Assembly: GCA_024276705.1 (NCBI GenBank)
Contig: JAJRWS010000266.1
Location: forward strand, 1 to 33,798
DNA length: 33,798 nucleotides
Reading direction: 5' to 3'
DNA from: Planctomycetota bacterium
GTDB taxonomy: Bacteria > Planctomycetota > Planctomycetia > Pirellulales > Lacipirellulaceae
The translations under genes were made by a program, and so were the position numbers. The notes under the pieces are model-generated. The model was not told the DNA's origin. It did not search any database and was given only the letters and a program-made list of their open reading frames with translations. This document shows positions 9,040 through 17,179 of the stretch, piece after piece. Position 1 is the first letter of the stretch, and every line of letters starts with the position of its first letter.

Positions 9040-9492
9040 ATGCCCAACCCATCGATAACCGATTCGCCCTGGTTGTGGCTGGCTCTGTTCACCGCCGTGG
9101 GACTGGCCGCCTTGTTGGCCACGGGTGGTAAATTCGGTAAGCGGCAGTCGGGTATCGAGCGTCGCTATCAAGCTCGGGATTGGCAAGCTCGGGATTGGCA
9201 AGCTCGGGATTGGCAAGCTCGGGATTGGCAAGCTCGGAATTGGCAAGCCCCAGATCGGTCGGTTCAAACCGATCGGGTTCATGCTTTGGACCATGAGGCT
9301 GCGGCGGAAAACAAAGCCAGCGAGAGTCCGCGAGCAGACTCAGGGCAAGTGGCAACTCCAGATTACTCCACTCCGAAGAAGACGCTTGTTGGCTTGTGGC
9401 CGTTGGCAGGTGTGCTGGGTACGCTTTGCGCGACCTCTCTGCTGATGTTGTATTGTACGCGCAGGTGGGGCAGCCATGGTTTGGATCCTTGA
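9040..9492 (+). CDS. Small membrane protein with QARDW tandem repeats
   Basis: A 150-residue protein I do not recognise, starting 9 bases after the eno stop. Two hydrophobic segments are visible: WLWLALFTAVGLAALLA near the N-terminus (about 11-27) and a segment near the C-terminus (about 116-140, GLWPLAGVLGTLCATSLLML). Between them is a polar linker with five copies of QARDW encoded by a 15-bp tandem repeat (9169-9243), then an Ala/Glu-rich stretch. The last 17 bases overlap the next gene, pointing to coupled translation. Two membrane helices with a hydrophilic loop are likely; function is unknown. Confidence 0.6.
   Translation: MPNPSITDSPWLWLALFTAVGLAALLATGGKFGKRQSGIERRYQARDWQARDWQARDWQARDWQARNWQAPDRSVQTDRVHALDHEAAAENKASESPRADSGQVATPDYSTPKKTLVGLWPLAGVLGTLCATSLLMLYCTRRWGSHGLDP
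9169..9243 (+). repeat. 15-bp tandem repeat inside the post-eno membrane gene
   Basis: Unit CAAGCTCGGGATTGG: four exact copies, a fifth with one change (9229-9243) and a decayed sixth (9244-9258). Because 15 is a multiple of three, copy-number changes keep the frame and only lengthen or shorten the QARDW linker. Confidence 0.95.
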
Positions 9493-10039
9493 AAATCCGG
9501 TACCGATTTGGGCCACCGGCGCGGTGCTGGGAACCCTGGCGGGACTGGTATTCCTGACTCGACGTACGCTGGTTCCATTGCTTGTGCTGGCAGGTATCGT
9601 GGGCTTCACGTTATTGTTGGCATTGTTGGAGCAATTGGTGGTCACCCAGAGAGAAGAGGTCGAACGGGCAACCTACCAGTTGGCCGCTGCGATTGAGGCG
9701 AATGACCTGGAGGCGGTCTTGGCATTCCTGGCCCCCACGGCCAAAAAAGTTCGGAGCGATGCCCAGGCTTTGCTGGCCCGTTTGCAGGTGGCCAAAGCAC
9801 ATGTCGGGGGTACACTCCATGTGGATATCGACTCGAATGGGTCGGGCTCCAATGGATCTGGGCCGGAAGCGATCAGCCGCTTTCGGGCATTGGTTGACGC
9901 AGTCGATCGCCGTGGAGGAATGAAGATCGTCTATTATGACGAAGTTCAGCTTCATTGGGCTAGCCAGGATGGGCGTTGGCGAGTAACCAGCTACACAGCA
10001 AAAAATGGGGGACGGTGGGCTGGGGATAGGGGGCAGTAG
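9476..10039 (+). CDS. Membrane-anchored protein with an NTF2-like domain
   Basis: A 187-residue protein. Two adjacent hydrophobic stretches (IWATGAVLGTLAGLVFL, about 11-27, and LVPLLVLAGIVGFTLLLALL, about 32-51) form a membrane anchor or hairpin. The soluble part (about 60-180) begins REEVERATYQLAAAIEANDL and ends VQLHWASQDGRWRVTSY, a pattern I associate with NTF2/SnoaL-like domains (helix, then curved sheet); this is a fold-level guess. The start overlaps the previous gene by 17 bases. The final codons and TAG (GATAGGGGGCAGTAG) come from a low-complexity repeat that also ends the DJ-1-like gene on the other strand at 10649. Confidence 0.6.
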   Translation: MVWILENPVPIWATGAVLGTLAGLVFLTRRTLVPLLVLAGIVGFTLLLALLEQLVVTQREEVERATYQLAAAIEANDLEAVLAFLAPTAKKVRSDAQALLARLQVAKAHVGGTLHVDIDSNGSGSNGSGPEAISRFRALVDAVDRRGGMKIVYYDEVQLHWASQDGRWRVTSYTAKNGGRWAGDRGQ

Positions 10040-10090
10040 GGGTGTAATCGGCGTCCCGCCAGCAAATTGGGACGCTGGAACGTCTCATTT

Positions 10091-10122
10091 ATCAATAGTT
10101 ATTTATCAATAGTTATTTGTCA
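10091..10122. repeat. Left inverted repeat flanking the four-helix-bundle gene
   Basis: ATCAATAGTTATTT is tandemly duplicated (10091-10104, 10105-10118). The 17-mer TCAATAGTTATTTGTCA at 10106-10122 is the exact reverse complement of 10545-10561 on the other side of the gene. Confidence 0.85.
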
Positions 10123-10155
10123 TTGGTTTTGACGGTAGATCATTCGTCGACGATT

Positions 10156-10521
10156 CTATTTCTTTTTCGCTGTTTTGACGGAGGTATTGAGGATACGGCA
10201 AAGCTGCTGGTTTTCGTCGATCAGTGCTGCAAGTAGATCTGTCGTCATCAGCTCGGCCTTGCAGACCATTCTGAGCCAGACGCTCGTTTCATTCAGTTCT
10301 TTCAGGGCGATCTTTAACTTGTGGACAAAGTCTGCATTACTTTCGGCACCTCGTGCTTCCGCGTAATTCGGAGCTGGTGATGTGCCAGATCGCAGCAGTT
10401 GCCCCGCGATATGCTTGCCCACTGGCGTCTTTGGAAGTTTGTCTGCAACCTTGATCACACGAACTGCAAAATCAATGAGCCGTTCTTCCAAATTGTCCGC
10501 GCTGGCCAAGTCCCCCATCAC
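10156..10521 (-). CDS. Four helix bundle protein (TIGR02436/IVS-type)
   Basis: A 121-residue, apparently intact member of the four-helix-bundle family first seen as ORFs in 23S rRNA intervening sequences and related to the Avd accessory protein of diversity-generating retroelements. Family features: LIDFAVRVIKVADKLPKT, GKHIAGQLLRSGTSPAPNYAEA and DFVHKLKIALKELNETSVWL, and a Lys-rich tail. The N-terminal MMGDLASADNLEERL is more divergent. It sits inside a 17-bp inverted repeat (10106-10122/10545-10561) that could bring both gene ends together in DNA or RNA. No reverse transcriptase or rRNA lies nearby. Compare the two deleted relatives at 2.4 and 4.1 kb, which belong to a different subfamily. 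Confidence 0.85.
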   Translation of the reverse strand: MMGDLASADNLEERLIDFAVRVIKVADKLPKTPVGKHIAGQLLRSGTSPAPNYAEARGAESNADFVHKLKIALKELNETSVWLRMVCKAELMTTDLLAALIDENQQLCRILNTSVKTAKKK

Positions 10522-10544
10522 TCCCTCAAATAATAAAGGACAAT

Positions 10545-10561
10545 TGACAAATAACTATTGA
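10545..10561. repeat. Right inverted repeat flanking the four-helix-bundle gene
   Basis: TGACAAATAACTATTGA, exact reverse complement of 10106-10122. It lies 24 bases upstream of the four-helix-bundle start codon, in an AT-rich patch unlike its GC-richer neighbours. Confidence 0.85.
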
Positions 10562-10648
10562 CAATTCTCTATTCAAGCGGACGGAACATTTCCAGATTCC
10601 TCGGCGGGTTGCCGGTTACACCCAGGCAGTAGGCAGGCGTTCTTTTCT

Positions 10649-11224
10649 CTACTGCCCCCTGCCCACTTCTTCCGCAAACATCATCGGTTTGCGGACGTTT
10701 TCGGCCACTTCCTTGCCCAGGAGCCGATGGACCAGTTGCAGGGCGAATTCGAAAGATACCCCGGGCCCCCGCCCGGTGACCAGGTGGTCATCGACCGCTA
10801 TCGAAGTTTCGGTATAAACCGCTCCGGCTTGTTCGATGGTTTTGCGCACCGATGGGTGGGAGGTGACTTTGCGGCCTGAAAGAATGCCCGCGGCTGCCAA
10901 TACTATGGGGGCCGCGCAGATTGCCCCCAGCCACTTTCCTTGGTTGTGGAAGCGGCGGACCATCTCCAAAACGCGTTCGTCCGAAGCGAGACGTTCTGCT
11001 CCGGCAGTCCCGCCGGGCAGCATCAACAGATCGGCTTCTTCCTGACCGGTGAGCAGGCCTTCACTCGTCAACAGGACTCCACGGCTTGCCACGATTGGGT
11101 TTTTCTTGGAGAGGCCAAGTACCTGCACGTGGGCGCCTGAACGTCGCAAGACATCCACGAGGATGACCGCTTCGGATTCTTCGACTCCTTCGGCAAGAGG
11201 CAGGATGGCGGTGATGGAGGGCAT
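10649..11224 (-). CDS. DJ-1/PfpI family protein
   Basis: A 191-residue member of the DJ-1/ThiJ/PfpI superfamily. Features: MPSITAILPLAEGVEESEAV with the conserved Glu16 beside the nucleophile pocket, LLMLPGGTAGAERL, and the nucleophile elbow GAICAAP with Cys103. Family members act as deglycases, chaperones or redox sensors; which applies here is not visible. The frame stays open to 11767, but that extension is the antisense of the glycine-rich gene at 11265-11999, so I start at ATG 11224. The stop TAG lies in a GGGGGCAGTAG repeat. The gene is 40 bases downstream of the glycine-rich secreted gene. Confidence 0.88.
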   Translation of the reverse strand: MPSITAILPLAEGVEESEAVILVDVLRRSGAHVQVLGLSKKNPIVASRGVLLTSEGLLTGQEEADLLMLPGGTAGAERLASDERVLEMVRRFHNQGKWLGAICAAPIVLAAAGILSGRKVTSHPSVRKTIEQAGAVYTETSIAVDDHLVTGRGPGVSFEFALQLVHRLLGKEVAENVRKPMMFAEEVGRGQ

Positions 11225-11264
11225 TGGGATGTTTGAAGTGTGATCGATGATCGATGAACTGGGG

Positions 11265-11999
11265 TTAAGGGCGTCTTCCGCTCCCTTCGCCGCCGTCGGT
11301 GGGGGGGTGTGGGTCGTAGGGACGCTGGTCTCGTGGTTGCCAGTAGAATTCCCGGTTAGAACGCGAGCGGTCACGGCTGGGATATCCATCGGCTGCATCC
11401 GGATCGAGACGCCGGGCATCGGGTCCACGGTATCTTGGGCGTTGGAAGCCGGGGCGTTGCAGGCGGTTGTAACGTCCATCATAACCAGGATCGACTCCGT
11501 AGCCTGGGTCGACACCATATCCGGGACGCCCACCGTAACCACCATAGCCGCCGTACCCCCACCCGTTACCGCCATAATTTCCGTAACCACCATAGCCACC
11601 AGCACCAAAGCGGCCGCCACCCACGGTTGAGCCTCGCCAGGCATCGTGGAATCGCTCCCATTGGGCGTCCATGCCACCAAGGCCATTGCCGTAGCTCTGG
11701 ACACGATAACGGGTATCGGCTGAGCCATCCGCGCCACGCAACACGGTGCGCGAACGGGAATAGCCACTGGTGATCTGGCGTACGTCGGGAAGTGGTTCGA
11801 TGGCCGGTTTCATCGCGTATTGGGCCACCCGGGCTCCGCTTTCGGGGTCGTGGCTGTACTGGCTACGGCGGAAGATCCAGCTATCGCCCTGGCCGCATGG
11901 CTCGTCGGCTGCCACCGTGGCGATCAGTAACCAGGCCATGGACAAGCCAAGCAGGATACGCCTTGGTAATGCTCGTGGGGTACGGGGTAGGTTATTCAT
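11265..11999 (-). CDS. Secreted glycine/tyrosine-rich protein
   Basis: A 244-residue protein with a signal peptide (RRILLGLSMAWLLIATVAA, cleavage near ADEP). The middle (about 127-175) is Gly/Tyr-rich, made of GGYGGYGNYGG-like steps and GYGVDPGYGVDPGY. The C-terminal third is Arg/Pro/Asp-rich (RDRSRSNREFYWQPRDQRPY) and probably disordered. I recognise no domain. Such composition suits a cell-surface or matrix protein. It lies between the lipoprotein and DJ-1-like genes on the same strand. Confidence 0.65.
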   Translation of the reverse strand: MNNLPRTPRALPRRILLGLSMAWLLIATVAADEPCGQGDSWIFRRSQYSHDPESGARVAQYAMKPAIEPLPDVRQITSGYSRSRTVLRGADGSADTRYRVQSYGNGLGGMDAQWERFHDAWRGSTVGGGRFGAGGYGGYGNYGGNGWGYGGYGGYGGRPGYGVDPGYGVDPGYDGRYNRLQRPGFQRPRYRGPDARRLDPDAADGYPSRDRSRSNREFYWQPRDQRPYDPHPPTDGGEGSGRRP

Positions 12000-12043
12000 C
12001 GGTGAGAATCTCGGGAGACAAGCAGGATTTTATAGTTTCGTAG

Positions 12044-12547
12044 TCAATCTGCCGTGGTTTCTTCAGCAGGTTCATCGCCGGGCTGGCTGGCTTGAACTTT
12101 GAGCGTATGATCCTCAGGGTCGTAGAGATACTCCTGGCCTTCGTCCAATTCGGGTAATGCAATCTGATTAACACTGACGATTTTGTCCATGAATTCATCA
12201 TGGCTTTTTGGGTAGTTGCCATGCTCGGCGTTGTACAGATCCAGGGCATGGTTGATGTTGTTGATGATCATCTGGTGCTCGGCCCAGAACCGGGCGCCAA
12301 ACACGGCTCCCGCGTAACCACCCACGCTACGCGAACGTTTTCCTCGTTTAGGGTCGTTGGCAGTAAATTCCCGCGGCTGCGCCGGTTCGGTTGCCGCCGG
12401 TTCGTCCTCTTCAGAGGGCGAATTTTCCACGACCGGAATGGGTTCAGGCTTGTCGATTTCTGGCATTTCACAGCCGATTTGACCGGCCAGTAGCAGGCCT
12501 ATGGCCAATAATCCAAGGAGGGAGGTTAGGGTGTAACGGGTATTCAT
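12044..12547 (-). CDS. Probable lipoprotein with a pseudopilin-like C-terminal region
   Basis: A 167-residue protein. The N-terminus (LTSLLGLLAIGLLLAGQIGC) looks like a lipoprotein signal with Cys26 as lipidation site, although Gln at -3 is unusual. A Pro/Glu-rich linker follows. The C-terminal part (about 90-160) has NINHALDLYNAEHGNYPKSH, EFMDKI and EYLYDPEDHTLKV, the pattern of the globular part of type II secretion major pseudopilins (residue, then YP, then a late Y/DP), although the pilin N-terminal helix is absent. GGAG on the coding strand 8-9 bases before the ATG supports the start. It is 45 bases downstream of surE. Function unknown. Confidence 0.65.
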   Translation of the reverse strand: MNTRYTLTSLLGLLAIGLLLAGQIGCEMPEIDKPEPIPVVENSPSEEDEPAATEPAQPREFTANDPKRGKRSRSVGGYAGAVFGARFWAEHQMIINNINHALDLYNAEHGNYPKSHDEFMDKIVSVNQIALPELDEGQEYLYDPEDHTLKVQASQPGDEPAEETTAD

Positions 12548-12592
12548 GATTCGTTCTCCACACGCAAGTAATCGTAGCCTATTGCGATTCTC

Positions 12593-13366
12593 TCAACCCT
12601 CAACCTTCAACTCCCAATCTCGCATCGCTTCAAGTTGGTCATGCTGGGTCATGTCGAAGGCCAGCGGGGTCAGCGTGATGTGGCCTTCCCGCAACGCCGA
12701 AAGGTCGGTCTCGATATTGTCTGGTGGTGCAGGTTGCATGCCAGTTGCCCAGTAATAGGGGCGACCACGTGGGTCATGCCGTTTTTCGAACGATTCTCCC
12801 CATGGGGCGATTGCCATTGGTAGTACACGGACTTTTGCCGGTTGGTCCAACGCCGAAACAGGCAGATTCAGGTTGTACAATTGAGGTTGGTTACCTTTTT
12901 GTTTTAATATTTGCTCGATGAGCGCAACTGCGATTTGGGCGGCTTGTTCGTAGCGTGCATGTTCATCGTATTCCAACGACACCGCGAAACTGGTAACACC
13001 AAAAAAGGCTCCTTCAATCGCCGCGGCCACGGTCCCTGAATAAAGCACGTTAATTCCGGTATTCTGGCCACTATTGATGCCACTGACCACCAATTGGGGC
13101 CGCTCTGGGCAAAGCTCCGTAATGGCCAGTTTGACGCAATCGGCTGGACTTCCTTCGACCGCCCAGCCGCGCCACTGATCCTTTTCATAGACTTTGCGAG
13201 CCATCAATGGAGTCAAGTAAGTGATGGAATGGCCGACACCGCTTTGTTCGGTCAGGGGGGCGGCAACCGTCACATGACCCAATCGCTGCAATTGGCGTTC
13301 CATTGCCGCCAGCCCTGGAGCGTGTATCCCATCGTCGTTGGTGAGCAGGATTTGCACGTGGGCCAC
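12593..13366 (-). CDS. surE: 5'/3'-nucleotidase SurE
   Basis: A 257-residue SurE phosphatase acting on nucleoside monophosphates (survival protein E). The metal-binding start is VQILLTNDDGIHAPG with Asp11-Asp12. Other signatures are VAAPLTEQSGVGHSIT, VEGSPADCVKLAI and VVSGINSGQNTGINVLYSGT(V)AAA. Start is GTG 13366; no upstream ATG fits. The gene is divergent from guaA. Length is normal for the family. Confidence 0.95.
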   Translation of the reverse strand: MAHVQILLTNDDGIHAPGLAAMERQLQRLGHVTVAAPLTEQSGVGHSITYLTPLMARKVYEKDQWRGWAVEGSPADCVKLAITELCPERPQLVVSGINSGQNTGINVLYSGTVAAAIEGAFFGVTSFAVSLEYDEHARYEQAAQIAVALIEQILKQKGNQPQLYNLNLPVSALDQPAKVRVLPMAIAPWGESFEKRHDPRGRPYYWATGMQPAPPDNIETDLSALREGHITLTPLAFDMTQHDQLEAMRDWELKVEG

Positions 13367-13452
13367 GTCCTATCAGTAAAGGGTTTTTCTTTTGCCAGGG
13401 CATAGGTGGACTCCTCAATATAATCCTATCCGCTGCGTTTTCCCAGCCACGC

Positions 13453-13470
13453 TGTGGCCAAAAGGCCACA
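13453..13470. other. Hairpin TGTGGCC-AAAA-GGCCACA between surE and guaA
   Basis: Perfect 7-bp GC-rich stem with an AAAA loop in the 289-base region between the divergent surE and guaA genes. There is no T run on either side, so it is not a typical intrinsic terminator. It could be part of the guaA leader. I see no purine-riboswitch core around it. The rest of the region (13367-13655) shows nothing further. Confidence 0.4.
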
Positions 13471-13655
13471 TGGTTGACCCCCAATGTGGTGTATGGGAAA
13501 CAAGTGCCTGCTTTCCGGATTGAGGCTATGGACTCCCGACCCGTGACGATTCATAATGCCGCGTTTCCCCTTCACCCCATTTTCCATTGCCTCAGCACGA
13601 CCGTTTGAATGCCGAGGCTTTGAGGCGAAGTCCGCCAGTATTCGAGGGCTCCTTC

Positions 13656-15248
13656 ATGACGCAGACGGCCCAGTCTTCTACCTCTATCCCGCTAGCACAT
13701 TGTGATACGGCTTCTGAACGTGTATTGGTGCTCGACTTCGGTTCGCAATACGCGCAGTTGATTGCTCGTCGTGTGCGCGAACAGCAGGTCTACTGTGAGA
13801 TTGTCCGGCACGACATCTCCGCTGATCGCATCCGTGAGCTAGAACCCAAGGGAATCATCCTCTCAGGCGGGCCGGCGAGTGTCTACCAGGATGACGCGCC
13901 TCAATGTGATGGGGAACTGTTTCGCTTGGGAATTCCCGTGCTGGGAATATGCTACGGTATGCAGTTGGCATGCCAGGCATTGGGAGGCAAAGTTGACAAT
14001 GCGCCATCGCGCGAGTATGGCCGGGCGCATTGCCATATCGATAATTCCAGCGACCTGCTGGCCGGCATATCAACCGAAACTCAGGTCTGGATGAGCCATG
14101 GGGACCAGATTGCGGGCATCGCCGACAGTTTTATGTCACTGGCTCATACCAGCTCTTGCCCGTTCGCTGCGATCAAGCACCAGGAATTGCCAATTTACGG
14201 TTTGCAGTTTCATCCGGAAGTCACGCATACGCCCGAAGGGGGCAAGATGCTAGGCAACTTCCTGCGAGGCGTATGTGGCACTTCGGGGAAATGGAAACTG
14301 GGCGATTTTGCGGCCGAAACGGTTGCCCAGATTCGCGCTCGTGTGGGGAATGACCGGGTGATTTGTGGTCTCTCGGGAGGTGTCGATTCGGCAGTGGTCG
14401 CAGCTTTGCTGGCCGAGGCGATTGGGCCGCAACTTTCCTGCATTCTCGTGGACAACGGATTGTTACGGCAAGACGAGGCGCAGGCCGTCATTCGGGAGTT
14501 TTCAGCCCACTTCAAGACAGACTTGCATGTGGTCCAGGCCGAGGACCGTTTTCTCGGGGCCCTTGCCGGAATCACTGACCCGCAGGAGAAACGGCGCCGC
14601 ATTGGGCATGAGTTTATCGGCTGCTTCACGGCCGAAGCGGGAAAAATAGAAGGCGCTCGTTTCCTGGCCCAGGGCACGCTTTATCCGGATGTCATCGAGA
14701 GTGGTGCCGCGGTCGATGGCCCGGCCGATACGATCAAACTGCATCATAACGTGGGTGGCTTGCCTGACGAATTGGGGTTCGAGTTGATTGAGCCCCTGCG
14801 TGATCTGTTCAAGGACGAGGCACGCCGGCTTGGCCTGCAATTGGGTTTGCCCGAGGAGATTGTCTGGCGGCACCCGTTTCCCGGGCCGGGTCTGGCCGTA
14901 CGCTGCCTGGGCGAGGTCACGCGCGAGCGGCTCATGGCCTTGCGGACAGCCGATGCTATTGTCGTTGGCGAAATTCGACAGGCGGGGCTCTACCGAGAGA
15001 CTTCGCAATCGTTTGCCGTGTTGTTGCCGGTTCAAAGTGTCGGAGTCATGGGCGACTCGAGGACCTACGACGACGCGATTGCGGTACGCAGTGTCAATAC
15101 GGATGATTTTATGACGGCCGACTGGAGCCATTTGCCTTATGATTTGCTGGCCCGTATTTCGACTCGAATTATCAACGAAGTTTCTGGCGTAAACCGAGTT
15201 GTTTATGACATCAGCAGTAAGCCACCGGCCACGATCGAGTGGGAATGA
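13656..15248 (+). CDS. guaA: GMP synthase (glutamine-hydrolysing)
   Basis: A 530-residue enzyme converting XMP to GMP with ATP and glutamine. The N-terminal class I glutamine amidotransferase has [20 protein letters not shown], the nucleophile Cys99 in GICYGMQL, and His186/Glu188 in FHPEVTHT. The ATP-pyrophosphatase domain has the PP-loop [10 protein letters not shown], and the dimerisation domain ends [19 protein letters not shown] as expected. I start at ATG 13656; the frame is open further upstream but that part is not family-like. A heptamer repeat starts six bases after the stop. Confidence 0.97.
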   Translation: MTQTAQSSTSIPLAHCDTASERVLVLDFGSQYAQLIARRVREQQVYCEIVRHDISADRIRELEPKGIILSGGPASVYQDDAPQCDGELFRLGIPVLGICYGMQLACQALGGKVDNAPSREYGRAHCHIDNSSDLLAGISTETQVWMSHGDQIAGIADSFMSLAHTSSCPFAAIKHQELPIYGLQFHPEVTHTPEGGKMLGNFLRGVCGTSGKWKLGDFAAETVAQIRARVGNDRVICGLSGGVDSAVVAALLAEAIGPQLSCILVDNGLLRQDEAQAVIREFSAHFKTDLHVVQAEDRFLGALAGITDPQEKRRRIGHEFIGCFTAEAGKIEGARFLAQGTLYPDVIESGAAVDGPADTIKLHHNVGGLPDELGFELIEPLRDLFKDEARRLGLQLGLPEEIVWRHPFPGPGLAVRCLGEVTRERLMALRTADAIVVGEIRQAGLYRETSQSFAVLLPVQSVGVMGDSRTYDDAIAVRSVNTDDFMTADWSHLPYDLLARISTRIINEVSGVNRVVYDISSKPPATIEWE

Positions 15249-15252
15249 AACA

Positions 15253-15283
<31 letters not shown>

Positions 15284-15356
15284 CAGTCAGCCGGTGTCGC
15301 GTCGAGAGTGTTACGCTGCATCTGCATGTATCCATTGAAATACCAGACTATAAAAT

Positions 15357-17036
15357 ATGGCCAAGCAATATATTTATCAGATTTCCGGACTGACCAAGAA
15401 GATCGGGCAGCGAGAGATTCTCAGCAATATCCATCTGGCCTTTTATCCGGGGGCGAAGATTGGCGTGCTGGGACGCAATGGGTCGGGGAAGAGTACGCTG
15501 CTGCGGATCATGGCAGGGATCGATCGAGAATTCGACGGCGAGGCGCGGCTGACCGACGGTTTTACCGTGGGACTATTGCAACAGGAGCCCCAACTGAATT
15601 CGCAAAAAGACGTTTTTGGTAATGTCGAGGAAGCGGTTGCCTCCACCCGCGGGTTACTCCAGGAATTTGAACAGATGGGCGAACTCTATGCGGATGTCGC
15701 GGACGACGCGGCGGCGATGGAAAAGCTGATGAATCGCCAGGCGGCGTTACAAGACAAGATCGATGTTCTGGGAGCCTGGGAGCTGGACCGGCAGGTGGAG
15801 ATCGCCATGAGTGCAATGAACTTGCCGCCAGGCGACGCCGAAGTGTCCCGACTTTCCGGTGGTGAACAGCGAAGGGTTGCATTGTGCAAAATTTTGCTCC
15901 AGCGGCCCGACCTCCTGCTGTTGGACGAGCCTACGAATCATTTGGATGCTGAAAGTGTTGCCTGGCTGGAAAGGCATCTGGCTGAGTACCCGGGGACCAT
16001 TGTTGCGGTCACGCACGATCGCTATTTCCTGGACAACGTGGCAGGCTGGATTCTGGAACTGGATCGTGGGCAGGGCATTCCGTGGCAAGGGAACTATACC
16101 TCTTGGCTCCAGCAAAAGCAGACTCGTTTGCAGCAAGAGGAAAAAAAATCTTCCGCCCGGCAGCGGACCCTGGCACGCGAATTGGAGTGGGTTCGTATGG
16201 CTCCCAAAGCGCGACAGGCGAAAAATAAAGCCCGTATCAAGGCCTACGATTCGTTGGTTGCCGAAGAATTTGAAAACCGGCCGGAAGAGTTAGAAATCCA
16301 GATTCCACCCGGTCCCCGGCTGGGTGATCTTGTGATCCAGGCCAGTAATCTCTCAAAGGCCTATGGCGATTGCCTGCTCCTGGATAAGGTGAATTTTCGT
16401 TTGCCAGCCGGTGGCATTGTGGGGATCATTGGGCCAAATGGGGCTGGTAAAACCACTCTGTTACGGATGCTGATGGGGCAGGAGGAACCTGACCATGGCA
16501 CATTGGAGTTGGGCCCCACGGTTTGCCTCGGTTATGTTGACCAAAGTCGTGACGGCCTTCAGGACGATAAGAGTGTGTATGACGAAATCTCCGGCGGGCA
16601 TGAAACGTTGGAGATGGGGGGACGCAAAATGAATGCCCGGGCCTATGTCGCGCGGTTTAATTTCCAGGGTCCCGATCAGCAGAAAAAGGTCGGTGTGCTC
16701 TCAGGCGGTGAGCGAAATCGGGTGCACCTGGCCAAATTGTTGCGACGTGGTTCCAATGTGTTGCTCTTGGATGAGCCGACCAACGACCTGGATGTTGATA
16801 CATTGCGGGCTCTGGAGGAAGCGATTGCCAATTTTGTCGGCTGCGCGGTGGTGGTCAGTCATGATCGATGGCTGCTCGACCGCCTGGCTACTCATATCCT
16901 GGCTTTTGAAGGCGACGGATATGTTCACTGGTGCGAAGGGAACTTCGATACCTACCAACGCGAACGCCGGCAACGGCTGGGTGAGGATGCTGACACGCCG
17001 GTACGATTTCGTTATAAAAGGTTGCAACAGCATTAG
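15357..17036 (+). CDS. ettA: ABC-F ATPase EttA (energy-dependent translational throttle)
   Basis: A 559-residue cytosolic ABC-F protein with two nucleotide-binding domains and no membrane domain. NBD1: GRNGSGKST, signature LSGGEQRRVALCKILLQRPD, Walker B LLLLDEPTNHLD. Linker (about 240-320) rich in Arg/Gln/Lys: the P-site-tRNA interaction motif. NBD2: GPNGAGKTT, LSGGERNRVHLAKLL, VLLLDEPTNDLDVDTL. Length and the start MAKQYIYQISGLTKKIGQRE fit EttA (about 555 aa), which binds the ribosomal E site and tunes the first elongation step to the ATP/ADP ratio. The final TAG is part of the inverted repeat at 17032. Confidence 0.9.
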   Translation: MAKQYIYQISGLTKKIGQREILSNIHLAFYPGAKIGVLGRNGSGKSTLLRIMAGIDREFDGEARLTDGFTVGLLQQEPQLNSQKDVFGNVEEAVASTRGLLQEFEQMGELYADVADDAAAMEKLMNRQAALQDKIDVLGAWELDRQVEIAMSAMNLPPGDAEVSRLSGGEQRRVALCKILLQRPDLLLLDEPTNHLDAESVAWLERHLAEYPGTIVAVTHDRYFLDNVAGWILELDRGQGIPWQGNYTSWLQQKQTRLQQEEKKSSARQRTLARELEWVRMAPKARQAKNKARIKAYDSLVAEEFENRPEELEIQIPPGPRLGDLVIQASNLSKAYGDCLLLDKVNFRLPAGGIVGIIGPNGAGKTTLLRMLMGQEEPDHGTLELGPTVCLGYVDQSRDGLQDDKSVYDEISGGHETLEMGGRKMNARAYVARFNFQGPDQQKKVGVLSGGERNRVHLAKLLRRGSNVLLLDEPTNDLDVDTLRALEEAIANFVGCAVVVSHDRWLLDRLATHILAFEGDGYVHWCEGNFDTYQRERRQRLGEDADTPVRFRYKRLQQH

Positions 17037-17148
17037 AACGTGTTTTAAAATCCAGAAAGCTCACCTGCGAAGCGGCTCTTTTTCCCCTCGGTGCGCTTGC
17101 GGGAGGGGGTTCAGGTTAGGGCATTTGGATTTTAAAACACGTTCTAAT
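17032..17148. mobile_element. MITE-like palindromic element with perfect 23-bp inverted repeats
   Basis: The arms at 17032-17054 and 17126-17148 are perfect reverse complements; the left begins ATTAGAACGTGTTTTAAAAT. They enclose 71 bases with a GCGCTTGCGGGAGGGGG block. No ORF is inside. The left arm supplies the TAG stop of ettA and the right arm ends 32 bases before the H1-like start. Size (117 bp), symmetry and absence of a gene suit a miniature inverted-repeat element or large REP. In RNA it would form a strong hairpin and may terminate or stabilise ettA mRNA. No clear target-site duplication is visible. Confidence 0.65.
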
Positions 17149-17179
17149 TGTCATTTTCATCCGGATGGAGTTTACTAAA

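Noticed and set aside
11225-11767. N-terminal extension of the DJ-1-like frame
   Set aside because: It is the antisense of the glycine-rich secreted gene; the DJ-1 fold begins at MPSITAIL.
13367-13655. Purine riboswitch upstream of guaA
   Set aside because: A TATAATCCTAT string is present, but I cannot find the conserved three-way-junction core; only a simple hairpin is visible.
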